Positions 30,498 through 39,118 of a stretch of DNA of 64,000 nucleotides are shown here, piece after piece. The notes beneath the pieces were generated by a model that was not told the DNA's origin, did not search any database, and saw only the letters and a list, made by a program, of their open reading frames with translations. How positions within the stretch are numbered: position 1 is the stretch's first letter; every line of letters begins with the position of its first letter. Source of the stretch: CAWGXG01 sp963826505 (lineage in GTDB: Bacteria; Chloroflexota; Anaerolineae; Aggregatilineales; Aggregatilineaceae); assembly GCA_963826505.1 (NCBI GenBank), contig CAWGXG010000005.1, positions 434,001 to 498,000 of the forward strand, written 5' to 3'. A program made the translations under genes and the position numbers.

Positions 30498-32390
30498 CTA
30501 GTTCAGGTACTTGGCGACGTTGTCGGCGTTGACGATTTCGACGCCGGTGTCAACATCCGAGATCGATTCGCCGTGGATGGCCTTGAGCAGCAGGTCAACC
30601 GCTTCGTAGCTCTGACGCTCAGGCGCCTGGCCAATGGTGGCCTGGATCACGCCTTCATTGATCAGCTCGAGCGTGGAAGGCAGCAGGTCGAAGCCCACGA
30701 CCTTCACGTCGCCGGCCAGACCGTTGCGCTTGACGTACTCGCCTGCCGGGGTGATCGAGCAGCATTCCAGCGACAGGATGCCGTCGATGTTGGGATCGGC
30801 CAGCATCGCGTTCTCGATGTTGGCGTAGATCTCTTGGGGTTCAGTGCCAGTGTTTAGCGTGCGCACGACTTCGATCCCAGGGAACTCGGCCAGCGCTTCG
30901 CGCGCGCCGGTTTCGCGGTCAATCGACCACTGCGCGGCGGCATCGAGGGTCGTGATCATGACGCGGCCCTCGCCACCCAGCACATCGCCCATCAGCTTAC
31001 CCGCTTCACGTCCCGACTGCACCAGATCCTGGCCCACGAACGCCAGCCGGTTGCTGTCCGGGTTGTCAGTGTTGAAGGTCACGACCGGAATGCCTTCGGC
31101 CAGCGCGCGGTCGATCAGGGGAGCCAGCGCGTCCGTGCTGACCGAGGAGATCGCCAGACCGTCTACTTCTTCCAGCAAGCTTTCGATCTGCGCCACCTGC
31201 TCGTCGGCTTCGGGGCCGACTGGCCCGATCATTTCGATGTCGGCGTCGGGGAAATCTGCTTTGGCCTGATCCACACCGGCCTTGATGAACGGCGCAAACT
31301 CGTTCGATACGTCGTGATATGACACCTTGATCACCAGCTTCTCGCCGTTGTCGACTTTCGCCTGGATCCGGTCCGCCAGTTGGAAGCCCATCGAGGCGTC
31401 TCCGCCGCTGGCCAGGTACTTGGCGACGTTGTCAGCGTTGACGATTTCGACGCCGGTGTCAACATCCGAGATCGATTCGCCGTGGATGGCCTTGAGCAGC
31501 AGGTCAACCGCTTCGTAGCTCTGACGCTCAGGCGCCTGGCCAATGGTGGCCTGGATCACGCCTTCATTGATCAGCTCGAGCGTGGAAGGCAGCAGGTCGA
31601 AGCCCACGACCTTCACGTCGCCGGCCAGACCATTGCGCTTGACGTACTCGCCCGCCGGGGTGATCGAGCAGCATTCCAGCGACAGAATGCCGTCGATGTT
31701 GGGATCGGCCAGCATCGCGTTCTCGATGTTGGCGTAGATCTCTTGGGGTTCAGTGCCAGTGTTTAGCGTGCGCGCCACTTCGATGCCCGGATAATCGGCC
31801 AGCGCTTCGCGCGCGCCAGTTTCGCGGTCGATCGACCACTGCGCGGCAGCATCGAGAGTCGTGATCATGACGCGGCCCTCGCCGCCCAGCACATCGCCCA
31901 TCAGCTTACCCGCTTCACGTCCCGACTGCACCAGATCCTGGCCCACGAATGCCAGCCGATTGCTGTCCGGATTGTCAGTGTTGAAGGTCACGACCGGAAT
32001 GCCTTCGGCCAGCGCACGGTCGATCAGGGGAGCCAGCGCGTCAGTGCTGACCGAGGAAATTGCAAGACCGTCCACTCCGTCTAGCAGGCTTTCGATCTGC
32101 GCCACCTGCTCGTCAGCCTCGGGGCCGACTGGCCCGATCATTTCGATGTCGGCGTCGGGGAAATCTGCTTTGGCCTGATCCACACCGGCCTTGATGAACG
32201 GCGCAAACTCGTTCGATACGTCGTGATACGACACCTTGATCACCAGCTTCTCGCCGTTGTCGACTTTCGCCTGGATCCGGTCCGCCAACTTGAAGCCGCC
32301 CCCGTCCTGGGCGCGAGCAACGAGGGCTGTTCCAGCCAGCATCAGGCTGAGAACTAAAACAATATGCAGCAAATGAGAGAACTTTTTCAT
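30498..32390 (-). CDS. Fused double sugar-binding protein (cassette A)
   Basis: The 630-residue product has a signal peptide (HLLHIVLVLSLMLAG...ALVARA, probably cut before QDGGG) and two complete type I periplasmic-binding domains of about 295 residues, joined by a short linker (ASGGDAS). The two domains are over 95 percent identical by eye and repeat with a period of exactly 909 bases. Each has the CUT2 sugar-binding pattern (SYHDVSNEFAPFIKAGVDQA, VVTFNTDNPDSN, SLECCSITPAGEY). There is no lipobox cysteine. The ATG at 32390 has GGAGG upstream; another in-frame ATG lies at 32405. A normal family member is about 320 residues, so this is a true in-frame duplication. The ligand is probably ribose, judging from rbsK and rbsD. 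Confidence 0.92.
   Translation of the reverse strand: MKKFSHLLHIVLVLSLMLAGTALVARAQDGGGFKLADRIQAKVDNGEKLVIKVSYHDVSNEFAPFIKAGVDQAKADFPDADIEMIGPVGPEADEQVAQIESLLDGVDGLAISSVSTDALAPLIDRALAEGIPVVTFNTDNPDSNRLAFVGQDLVQSGREAGKLMGDVLGGEGRVMITTLDAAAQWSIDRETGAREALADYPGIEVARTLNTGTEPQEIYANIENAMLADPNIDGILSLECCSITPAGEYVKRNGLAGDVKVVGFDLLPSTLELINEGVIQATIGQAPERQSYEAVDLLLKAIHGESISDVDTGVEIVNADNVAKYLASGGDASMGFQLADRIQAKVDNGEKLVIKVSYHDVSNEFAPFIKAGVDQAKADFPDADIEMIGPVGPEADEQVAQIESLLEEVDGLAISSVSTDALAPLIDRALAEGIPVVTFNTDNPDSNRLAFVGQDLVQSGREAGKLMGDVLGGEGRVMITTLDAAAQWSIDRETGAREALAEFPGIEVVRTLNTGTEPQEIYANIENAMLADPNIDGILSLECCSITPAGEYVKRNGLAGDVKVVGFDLLPSTLELINEGVIQATIGQAPERQSYEAVDLLLKAIHGESISDVDTGVEIVNADNVAKYLN
30501..31385. 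repeat. Second 909-bp unit of the cassette A binding protein
   Basis: This is the C-terminal copy of the tandem duplication. For example the base string around AGGTACTTGGCGACG occurs at 30505 and again at 31414, a shift of 909. Differences are scattered single bases, with clusters around 30881-30895 and at the unit edges. Confidence 0.9.
31410..32294. repeat. First 909-bp unit of the cassette A binding protein
   Basis: This is the N-terminal copy, in the same orientation as 30501-31385. Long stretches are identical, while a few codons differ (EFPGIEVV in one copy, DYPGIEVA in the other), so the copies are real and not a duplicated contig segment. Confidence 0.9.
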
Positions 32391-32467
32391 GCCATGTGCC
32401 TCCATAGAATCCTAACTTTGTTTGAGACAGTGAAGCCAGCAGGGGAACCCTGCGCAACCTCCGAAAC

Positions 32468-33511
32468 CTAACCCAGGCGACGTCCTTCGGTCCACTTATC
32501 GATCGCGACGGCCAGAATGATGACCACGCCGATTATCGTCTCCTGCCAGAATGGCGAGATACCCTTCAGGACAAGCCCGTTGCGCAGCACGCCAATAATC
32601 AGGACGCCCAGCACCGTGCCCAGAATGGTGCCCTCGCCGCCTGCCAGCGAGGCGCCGCCCACAATCGTGGCAGCGATCACATCCAGTTCCAGACCGACTC
32701 CGGTCCGCCCGGCTTGCCCGCTGGGTAAGAAGGCCAGGCTCAGGATGCCCGCGATGCCGCTGAGCAAGCCCATGAGGACAAACGCCCAGATCTTGACCGA
32801 AAACACCTTGATGCCGGATACACGGGCAGCTTTGATCCCGCCGCCCACCGCGTAAACGCGAAACCCAAAGGTTGTGCGTGACAGCAGAAACCAACCCAGG
32901 AGCGCAATTATGATGAAGAATACGAGCTGCATCGGAATCTTATCGAACAGCTTGCCCTGCCCCAGGTAATAGAAATGATCCAGCGTCTGCGGCCTGCCAC
33001 CCTGCCGCACATTGATCGTGACCGGCTGGCCATCTGTGATCAGCAGGGCAACGCCACGCGCCACACTGAGCATACCCAGAGTGGTGATGAACGACGGCAG
33101 CTTGCCATAGGTCGAGAGGAAGCCATTCAGGAACCCGACTCCCATGCCCACCGCCAACCCGCCCGCGAGCGCCGGGACGAGTGTCCAATTTTCATCGACG
33201 AGCAGCATCCCGGTCGTCAGGGCAGCGAAGGCATAGATCGACCCCACCGACAGATCCACTTCGGCGGTGATCAGCACGAAGGTCATTCCGACCGACATGA
33301 TGCCCAACAACGAGATCTGTCGCCCAATATTCAGCAAGTTGCGGGAATTCAGAAAGGTTTCGGTGCTGAACGACAGAAAGATACACATCAAGAGCAAAGC
33401 TATAAAAACGCCCGCTTCACGGGCGGACAACGCCTGTCTGAGACGACGGAACAGGATGCCGGTCGTACCCTTACTTCGCTGCACATCAGAAACACTCTCG
33501 ACCAAAGCCAT
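32468..33511 (-). CDS. CUT2-type sugar ABC transporter permease (cassette A)
   Basis: The 347-residue integral membrane protein belongs to the BPD_transp_2 family (RbsC-like), with about ten hydrophobic segments and the conserved cytoplasmic coupling motif GGASLAGGEGTILGTVLG. The early segment GIMSVGMTFVLITAEVDLSVGS is diagnostic. ATG at 33511 follows GGGGAGG, so the longer open frame from 33559 is rejected as start. It lies between the ferritin-like gene and the double binding-protein gene. Confidence 0.92.
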   Translation of the reverse strand: MALVESVSDVQRSKGTTGILFRRLRQALSAREAGVFIALLLMCIFLSFSTETFLNSRNLLNIGRQISLLGIMSVGMTFVLITAEVDLSVGSIYAFAALTTGMLLVDENWTLVPALAGGLAVGMGVGFLNGFLSTYGKLPSFITTLGMLSVARGVALLITDGQPVTINVRQGGRPQTLDHFYYLGQGKLFDKIPMQLVFFIIIALLGWFLLSRTTFGFRVYAVGGGIKAARVSGIKVFSVKIWAFVLMGLLSGIAGILSLAFLPSGQAGRTGVGLELDVIAATIVGGASLAGGEGTILGTVLGVLIIGVLRNGLVLKGISPFWQETIIGVVIILAVAIDKWTEGRRLG

Positions 33512-33567
33512 GCCTCCCCAGGTGAGTCGTAAGCCTGCTCCGTCGGTGAATACCCTCACCGCCTATG

Positions 33568-34890
33568 TTATATGCCGCGTATACGAGCTTTCTCGATAAT
33601 CGCTTCGGTGGCCTGCCGAATGCTATGCAGCTCCTGCTCCGAAGCGGATTGGACAGTCTTAGCCACCAGTTGATCGCACTGTGCGCCCAGGCTTTGCCGA
33701 TCCGGGTAGTCCTGTGGGTGTTGTTCGTGCAGCACATTCAACCATTTGCTGCCATAGTGCGCGTGAATCGTCTCGTCTGCCCAGTCGAATTCCATATCAT
33801 GCTGGCTGACCGCATCGTTGAGACGGGCAAACTCTTCTGCGCGCTGCGATTTCTTGCCGATGTTCTTGGTCTCAAAATAGTGCAGCATACCCAGACGGAC
33901 AATCGGAGCCTGTCCCCTGGCGCTGTCAAAGATGTAGGAGCCTAAGGGCAGCTCGTCGGGTGTGAAACCCCAGGCCATCAGCCGCTGGTAGCCCATGTTC
34001 GTGTGGCGCGACTCGTCATACGTCCAGCGCGCCGCATCCACCACAAATTCCCAATCCAACTGATCCGCGAAGGCGTGCAGAATAGCCCCCCCGGTTTCGA
34101 TCGCCCAGACCTCGTTCAGATGGCTCACGGCGCTGCGCAACTGCAACAGCATCCCTTCCCCGTAGGGGAATTCGGGATCGATGATATTCGGCCAATAGAA
34201 GCGGCACAGCATGAAGCGCGCGTCGCGCGCCGGAACCTCGGCCAGCGCAAAGGGTTTTCGCCCCGGCAGGTCAACCGGTCCGGCCAGCGCGTGCGGACCT
34301 TCCAACCCGAGGCCGCCTGCTTGGCGCATGTATTCCGCCAGGGCATTCACCCAGGCTTCGGCGGCCTGCCGTTCTTCCGGGGACGCTTGCGTCAGCAGCG
34401 TGTCCGCAAAGCGCGTGAGATCGGCAATCTGGGCTTCTTTTTCCTGCACGGCCAATGACAGAAAGCGGACGGTCGGTCCGTCGGCGATGGCATCCGCCAC
34501 TGCCAGGTAATCGCGGTAGGCCTTCAACAACCCTGGCTTGAAGACACGCGCCAAAGCGAGCACAAACGCTGCCGCGCTAGGCGCGTTGATCGCCTCCTCG
34601 AAGAGTTGCACCAATGGGCGATCATCGCCGACTTCGAGCAAGCGGTTGGGGTAACGGAGTTCAAACACGCGCGTGCGCAGTTCGTCCGCCGTGAGGGCAT
34701 CTTCCCACAGGTGGCGCGACAGCGTGATCTTGAGTTCCAGCGGGCCGATCCCGGCCAGCCAGCCCGCCTGAGCGATGATCAAGGGGCGCTCGCAGAAGAA
34801 AAACCGCTTCAGAATGCGCGCAATGTCGAGGCGCATATAGCGAGCGCGCGAGTCCTGGTCTGTGGTGTGCAGCGTCGATGATGCGTCCAT
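33568..34890 (-). CDS. Ferritin-like (DUF455-like) protein, paralogue A
   Basis: The ~440-residue protein contains a ferritin-like four-helix region in its C-terminal half with two ExxH iron-type motifs, DESRH (YDESRHTNMGYQRL) and DETIH (EFDWADETIHAHYG), plus an upstream Glu in AIETGGAILHAFAD. That is the ligand set of diiron proteins and resembles DUF455. The N-terminal half (LFEEAINAPSAAAFVLALARVFKPG) is helical and unknown. A clear paralogue is at 47187, also beside a sugar-cassette regulator. Function is unknown; an oxidase, oxygen sensor or hydroxylase acting on a sugar derivative is possible. ATG at 34890 with AGGGGAA is preferred to the GTG at 34905 that overlaps the GntR stop. Confidence 0.65.
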   Translation of the reverse strand: MDASSTLHTTDQDSRARYMRLDIARILKRFFFCERPLIIAQAGWLAGIGPLELKITLSRHLWEDALTADELRTRVFELRYPNRLLEVGDDRPLVQLFEEAINAPSAAAFVLALARVFKPGLLKAYRDYLAVADAIADGPTVRFLSLAVQEKEAQIADLTRFADTLLTQASPEERQAAEAWVNALAEYMRQAGGLGLEGPHALAGPVDLPGRKPFALAEVPARDARFMLCRFYWPNIIDPEFPYGEGMLLQLRSAVSHLNEVWAIETGGAILHAFADQLDWEFVVDAARWTYDESRHTNMGYQRLMAWGFTPDELPLGSYIFDSARGQAPIVRLGMLHYFETKNIGKKSQRAEEFARLNDAVSQHDMEFDWADETIHAHYGSKWLNVLHEQHPQDYPDRQSLGAQCDQLVAKTVQSASEQELHSIRQATEAIIEKARIRGI

Positions 34891-34901
34891 GAATTCCCCT
34901 A

Positions 34902-35690
34902 TCACACGGGTCGCCGGTACTGCTGGTGACTGCTGACCTTGGTGTGTTTGCCATCGCGCTTGATGATGGCTGAAATGCGAAACGTGTTACCGCGAATCCA
35001 CAAGTCGGATAACTCGATTGGTGAGCCGCTTTCCAGGTATGAAATCTGCCGCACATACATCACGGGATCACATAGGCTGATGGCGAGCGCCTGGGCGATG
35101 GCTTCATCGGCTTGGCGCGCTTCAAACACCCGTCTGCCCCAGTCGATTTTCAGGTCGTATTGGTCTTCAAGCGTGCCGAATAAAGTCTGGTGTTCGAAGT
35201 CTGTTTGCTCGATCCCAGGGCAAAAACTCAGTGAAACATAATTCTCAAGCAAGATCAGGGGCTCGTTGCCGACGGACCGTATGCGCTTGAGAAACAACAC
35301 TTTCGCCCCAACGGGAACCGAGAGCAGCGAGGCAATCCGTTGATCGGGCGACATAATAGCTTGTTCAAGCACACGCGTTTCGTAGGTGATGTCTTCCAAC
35401 ACCAGACCTTCAGAAAACGTGATGAAGTTATCAGCTAACGGCTGTTCAATGGTCTTGGCGCGCACAAAGGTGCCGCGTCCGTGAATGCGGACCAGCAGAC
35501 CTTCTTCGATCAGCGTCTTGAACGCGTTGCGGATCGTCCCACGATTCACGCCTAGCTCGGCAGCGAGGTCGGTTTCCGACTTCAGCTTGTAATGCTCCGG
35601 CCAGACGCCACGCGCGATTTGATCGCGCATCCAATCCTGGATTTGCTGGTAAATAGGTGTGGGGGATGTTCGCTCAATCTCTGGAAGCAT
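34902..35690 (-). CDS. GntR/HutC-family transcriptional regulator with UTRA domain
   Basis: Residues ~10-77 form the GntR winged helix (PIYQQIQDWMRDQI, SETDLAAELGVNRGTIRNAF, EEGLLVRIHGRGTFV). Residues ~95-245 are a UTRA effector domain, which in this subfamily binds small metabolites such as sugar phosphates. It is the first gene of cassette A and has a perfect palindrome, GTCTATAGAC, just downstream of its promoter, so autorepression relieved by a sugar or sugar phosphate is the likely mode. The ATG at 35690 has no strong ribosome binding site. Confidence 0.9.
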   Translation of the reverse strand: MLPEIERTSPTPIYQQIQDWMRDQIARGVWPEHYKLKSETDLAAELGVNRGTIRNAFKTLIEEGLLVRIHGRGTFVRAKTIEQPLADNFITFSEGLVLEDITYETRVLEQAIMSPDQRIASLLSVPVGAKVLFLKRIRSVGNEPLILLENYVSLSFCPGIEQTDFEHQTLFGTLEDQYDLKIDWGRRVFEARQADEAIAQALAISLCDPVMYVRQISYLESGSPIELSDLWIRGNTFRISAIIKRDGKHTKVSSHQQYRRPV

Positions 35691-35727
35691 TTTGGGATTT
35701 AGTAAAAAGCAGAAAAGGATAGTATAC

Positions 35728-35737
35728 GTCTATAGAC
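35728..35737. promoter_or_regulatory. Candidate GntR operator
   Basis: A perfect GTCTATAGAC palindrome, extended to TA.A.GTCTATAGAC.T.TA over 20 bases, lies about 5-15 bases downstream of the predicted transcription start. Bound repressor here would block initiation of cassette A. Confidence 0.65.
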
Positions 35738-35748
35738 ATCTATAAGGC

Positions 35749-35778
35749 ATTGTACGGCACTTTCGCTGGCGTTGTCAA
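35749..35778 (-). promoter_or_regulatory. Promoter of cassette A
   Basis: On the minus strand a perfect TTGACA (35778-35773) and TACAAT (35754-35749) are 18 bases apart. The predicted start is near 35742, about 50 bases before the GntR ATG. Confidence 0.7.
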
Positions 35779-35917
35779 GCTACGGCAGCAGATTTTCCGC
35801 GTCATTTTCGCTGACCGTCGAGCTGCTGACGGCGCTCGCCCCCAAACAGAATCCGCGACTAAACCACACGCTTCGAAACGCTTCTCCCCCTCGACCTCCT
35901 GCATTCAGGCCAAGCAA

Positions 35918-35948
35918 AACCCCGCAAGCGTGTTACGTTTGCGGGGTT
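35918..35948 (-). terminator. Intrinsic terminator of cassette B
   Basis: AACCCCGCAA pairs with TTGCGGGGTT across an 11-base loop, followed on the minus strand by TTTTGCTTGG. It lies about 30 bases past the esterase stop and separates cassette B from the promoter of cassette A. Confidence 0.8.
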
Positions 35949-35976
35949 GTAAAGTCCTGCAACCTGCCTCGTCGTC

Positions 35977-36918
35977 TCACCCGGATCGTGAAAACGCCGT
36001 GCTCAAGTATCCGCCGATATCTTTCAACGCTTGTTTTCCGACATCAAATTGGGGCTTGTCAAGGAATCCGTGAATCATGCCTTGATAATCCACGTACGTC
36101 ACCTCTACGCCAGCCGCTTCGAGACGCTTCGCATAGGCTTGACCCTCATCGTGCAACGGGTCGTACTGCGCCGTCATGACGAATGCCGGAGGCAGCCCGC
36201 TGAGGTCTTCGGCGCGCAGCGGATTGAGATAGGGATTATTCAAGTCAACGTCTTCGGGCGCATAGCGATTCCAAAACCAGATCATGAAATCGCGGTCGAG
36301 TCCGTAGCCCGTAGCATAGGCTTGATATGATTCCGTACCGGGCAGACAGAAATCGGTCACCGGATACAGCAGCGCCTGACATACAAACTGCGGACCACCG
36401 CGATCGCGTGCCAGCAGCGCTGTGGCCGCGCTGAGATTCCCGCCCGCGCTGTCGCCACCGATGGCAATTCGCGTAGGATCTCCGCCGAGGCGGCTTGCGT
36501 TGTCTATGACCCACTGCGCAGTGGTGTATACATCCCACAGCGGCCCAGGGAATTTGTGCTCCGGTGCGCGGCGATAGCCCACCGAGACCGTAATGCATTG
36601 GGCCTGTTCGGCAATCTGTCGGCACATGTAGTCGTACGAATCCAGATCGCCGAGTACCCAACCTCCACCGTGTACGAAATAGAGAATGGGCAGCCCCTGC
36701 GCATCAGACGGCCAATAGACGCGGGCCGGAAGCTGCGCCGCTGGGAGTCGAATCGTGTGGTCTTCGACACGAAACATGGGAGCGAGTTCGGAAGCATCGA
36801 CGATCAAATTGTTATGATGCCATTGGCGCATCTCAGGAACGTTCATCAAATACGGCGGCGGTTCATTGAGCGCCGCCGCCTCGTCGAGCATGGCTCGCAC
36901 TTGTGGATGAAGCGGCAC
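35977..36918 (-). CDS. Alpha/beta-hydrolase (HSL/acetyl-esterase type)
   Basis: The start is taken as GTG at 36918, since AGGAGAG lies 7-13 bases upstream, right after the rhaB stop; the protein is then 313 residues. It has the oxyanion motif HGGGWVLGD, the nucleophile GDSAGGN, a later Asp in AQYDPLHDEG and the catalytic His in IHGFLDK, which is the hormone-sensitive-lipase/Aes family pattern. As the last gene of the rhamnose cassette, removal of acetyl or other acyl groups from plant-derived rhamnosides is plausible. It has no signal peptide, so it would act inside the cell. Confidence 0.88.
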   Translation of the reverse strand: MPLHPQVRAMLDEAAALNEPPPYLMNVPEMRQWHHNNLIVDASELAPMFRVEDHTIRLPAAQLPARVYWPSDAQGLPILYFVHGGGWVLGDLDSYDYMCRQIAEQAQCITVSVGYRRAPEHKFPGPLWDVYTTAQWVIDNASRLGGDPTRIAIGGDSAGGNLSAATALLARDRGGPQFVCQALLYPVTDFCLPGTESYQAYATGYGLDRDFMIWFWNRYAPEDVDLNNPYLNPLRAEDLSGLPPAFVMTAQYDPLHDEGQAYAKRLEAAGVEVTYVDYQGMIHGFLDKPQFDVGKQALKDIGGYLSTAFSRSG

Positions 36919-36929
36919 GACAGTCTCTC

Positions 36930-38423
36930 CTATCCCAACAGCTCGTTGAATCGAGCATAGGCCCGGTCCCAATCGCCGCTTGAATTGGGCTGGAAGGTGC
37001 GCGTCTCGGTCGAACGGCGGATGACGTCGCGCGCCTCCTCGAGTGACGTCAGGTGCCCGGTCGCCACCGCTTGCACCGCGATGTTCCCCAACGCCGTCGC
37101 CTCGACTGGCCCGGCAATCACTGGCCTGCCGATCGAATCGGCCGTCAGTTGGTTGAGCAGTTGGTTTTGCGACCCGCCGCCGACGATGTGCACGATATCA
37201 TAATGATGCTCCACCAGGACTTCGAGCTTTTCCAGGACCCAGCGATAGCGGTGCGTGAGACCCTCCAAGACAGTCCGCACGATTTCCCCCTTCGTGTCGG
37301 GGACGCGCTGTCCGGTCCGGCGGCAGTAGGTCAGGATGGCGGCAGGCATATCGTCCGGCGCAAAGAATCCGGGATCATCAGGGTCGATGACGGCGACGAA
37401 AGGATCAGCCTCGCTCGCCAACCGGGTCAGATCGGCGTAGCTCAGGTCCTCGCCCTTCAACGCCCAACTGCGGCGGCATTCCTGAGTCAGCCACAGGCCC
37501 ATGATATTCTTCCAGGGCAGCACCCCGCCGCTGGCCCCCCCGTAATTGCTGAAATTGTATTTGAGCGTTTCAGGTTTGAGAATCGCCTGGTCGGCAGCAC
37601 CGCCCATCAACGACCAGGTGCCGGAGCTTATCCAGGCATAGTTGTCTGACTCAGCGGGCACACCGGCGATGGCTGAGGCCGTATCATGCGAGGGCACTAC
37701 CGCCACCTCTAGCCCACCGAATCCAACGTCGTCACCCACTTCCGGTGACAGCCGCCCCAGTATATTCCCTGGGAAGACAATTTGCGGCAGGAAATGCTGA
37801 GGGATGCCAAGACGCTCGAGCAGGCTGTGAGCCCAATCACGTCCCCGGGAATCGAAGAACTGGGTCGTAGTCGCGTTGGTATATTCGCACGCCTTGATCC
37901 CCGTGAGCCAATAGTTCAGCAGATCAGGCATCATCAGGAAATGATCGGCGAACCGGAGTTGGGGCGACTCTGCCTCGACCATCGAATAGAGCTGGTAGAG
38001 GGTATTCAGCTCCAGGAATTGTATGCCCGCCGTGGCCTGAAAAATGTCCTCTCTAGGGACTTTCGCCAACACCTTTGCCATCATGCCTGCCGTGCGCACA
38101 TCACGATAGCAGACCGGGTTGCCGATCAGCGCGCCATCGCTGTCAAGCAGGCCGAAATCACAACCCCACGTATCGACTCCCATCGACGCGAAATCTGTAC
38201 CAAAGTCCTCGCGGATTTTCCGTAACCCGTTTTTGATCTCGCTGAAGATTTTGAGAGCGTCCCAGTACAAATGACCCTGGACCAGAGTGCCGCCATTCTG
38301 GAAACGGCTGGCCTCTTCAAGCTGCAATTTTCCGTCTTGCAGCGCGCCTACGACCAACCGCCCACTCTCCGCGCCCACGTCAACCGCAATAAACCGGCTC
38401 ACATTCGTATCCTCGCTACTCAT
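36930..38423 (-). CDS. rhaB: Rhamnulokinase
   Basis: This FGGY kinase of 497 residues converts L-rhamnulose to L-rhamnulose-1-phosphate. It starts with IAVDVGAESGRLVVGAL (phosphate loop), has GVDTWGCDFGLLDSDG, GIQFLELNTLYQLY and ISSGTWSLMG, and ends with HIVGGGSQNQLLNQLTAD and GPVEATALGN. The ATG at 38423 overlaps the creatininase stop by 8 bases, indicating translational coupling; an upstream in-frame TTG is less likely. It shares the operon with the isomerase and mutarotase. A diverged paralogue is at 16112. Confidence 0.93.
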   Translation of the reverse strand: MSSEDTNVSRFIAVDVGAESGRLVVGALQDGKLQLEEASRFQNGGTLVQGHLYWDALKIFSEIKNGLRKIREDFGTDFASMGVDTWGCDFGLLDSDGALIGNPVCYRDVRTAGMMAKVLAKVPREDIFQATAGIQFLELNTLYQLYSMVEAESPQLRFADHFLMMPDLLNYWLTGIKACEYTNATTTQFFDSRGRDWAHSLLERLGIPQHFLPQIVFPGNILGRLSPEVGDDVGFGGLEVAVVPSHDTASAIAGVPAESDNYAWISSGTWSLMGGAADQAILKPETLKYNFSNYGGASGGVLPWKNIMGLWLTQECRRSWALKGEDLSYADLTRLASEADPFVAVIDPDDPGFFAPDDMPAAILTYCRRTGQRVPDTKGEIVRTVLEGLTHRYRWVLEKLEVLVEHHYDIVHIVGGGSQNQLLNQLTADSIGRPVIAGPVEATALGNIAVQAVATGHLTSLEEARDVIRRSTETRTFQPNSSGDWDRAYARFNELLG

Positions 38424-39108
38424 GCCCAACTGTTAAGTATTTTTCCACCCGGCTTGCCAGCCGTTCGACGATGGCCGTGACGATCTGTTCGCCCAGTTCG
38501 GCGGTGGCGCTGGCGCGGGGGTCTTCACCCAGAATACCCCCGGCCTCGCCGGAATTCTTATCGTTCAGCCGCTCCATGTGGACGAGTTCGGGGCGAAGAT
38601 GCATCAAAATCGCCGTTTCCCACTTGGCGGCATGATCCCCGCGATAGCCAAGATCGGTGACGAGATCATACTCGGGGATGATCCACACCCGCGTTTGGCG
38701 CTGTGTCTGCCAGATCGTGAAGAGATTAGCCGCTTCGACCAGGGCCGCGATATGCGGCGGCCCGTAATGCCCGCTCATGACCACGACGAGCTTGAACCCG
38801 ACATCCGACAGCTGTTCCAGATATTCGGTGAGGATCTGCATGACGGTTTCGCGCTTGAATTCAAGCGTCAGAGGAAAACCGCCGTGTGATGCCAGTTTCA
38901 GCGTATCAAATCCACACCAGACCGGCGGCAGCACGACGCCGCCTGTCTTCTCTGCGGTAAGTTTGAGAATTCCGTATGCCTTCAGACCGTCATTGCCCAG
39001 CGCCATGTGGTCGCCATGCCATTCAAGCGCTCCCCACGGCAGATAGGCGACCGCGGCTTTGTGTAGAATATCGTTGAATTCCTGGGGTAGAAGCTCCTCA
39101 TACTGCAT
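38416..39108 (-). CDS. Creatininase-family amidohydrolase-like protein
   Basis: From the ATG at 39108, ten bases past the mutarotase stop, the product is 230 residues (the frame is open to 39144). Metal-site motifs of the creatininase/ArfB/MftE family are present: ALEWHGDHMALGNDG, SGHYGPPH and YRGDHAAKWETA. Members hydrolyse C-N bonds in cyclic amides and amines, using two metals. Why one is placed between rhamnose mutarotase and rhamnulokinase is not known; similar proteins do occur in sugar operons without assigned roles. It is likely co-translated with both neighbours. Confidence 0.85.
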   Translation of the reverse strand: MQYEELLPQEFNDILHKAAVAYLPWGALEWHGDHMALGNDGLKAYGILKLTAEKTGGVVLPPVWCGFDTLKLASHGGFPLTLEFKRETVMQILTEYLEQLSDVGFKLVVVMSGHYGPPHIAALVEAANLFTIWQTQRQTRVWIIPEYDLVTDLGYRGDHAAKWETAILMHLRPELVHMERLNDKNSGEAGGILGEDPRASATAELGEQIVTAIVERLASRVEKYLTVGHE

Positions 39109-39118
39109 GGTCCGGCCC

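Noticed and set aside
31380..31766. 128-codon plus-strand frame that also appears as a near copy near 30573
   Set aside because: Its repetition only reflects the duplicated binding-protein domains on the minus strand; it is antisense shadow.
30498..32390. Assembly duplication as the explanation for the fused binding protein
   Set aside because: The copies differ at scattered codons and at their edges, the period is an exact codon multiple, and a linker joins them in frame; an assembly artefact would give identical copies. Not fully excluded without reads.
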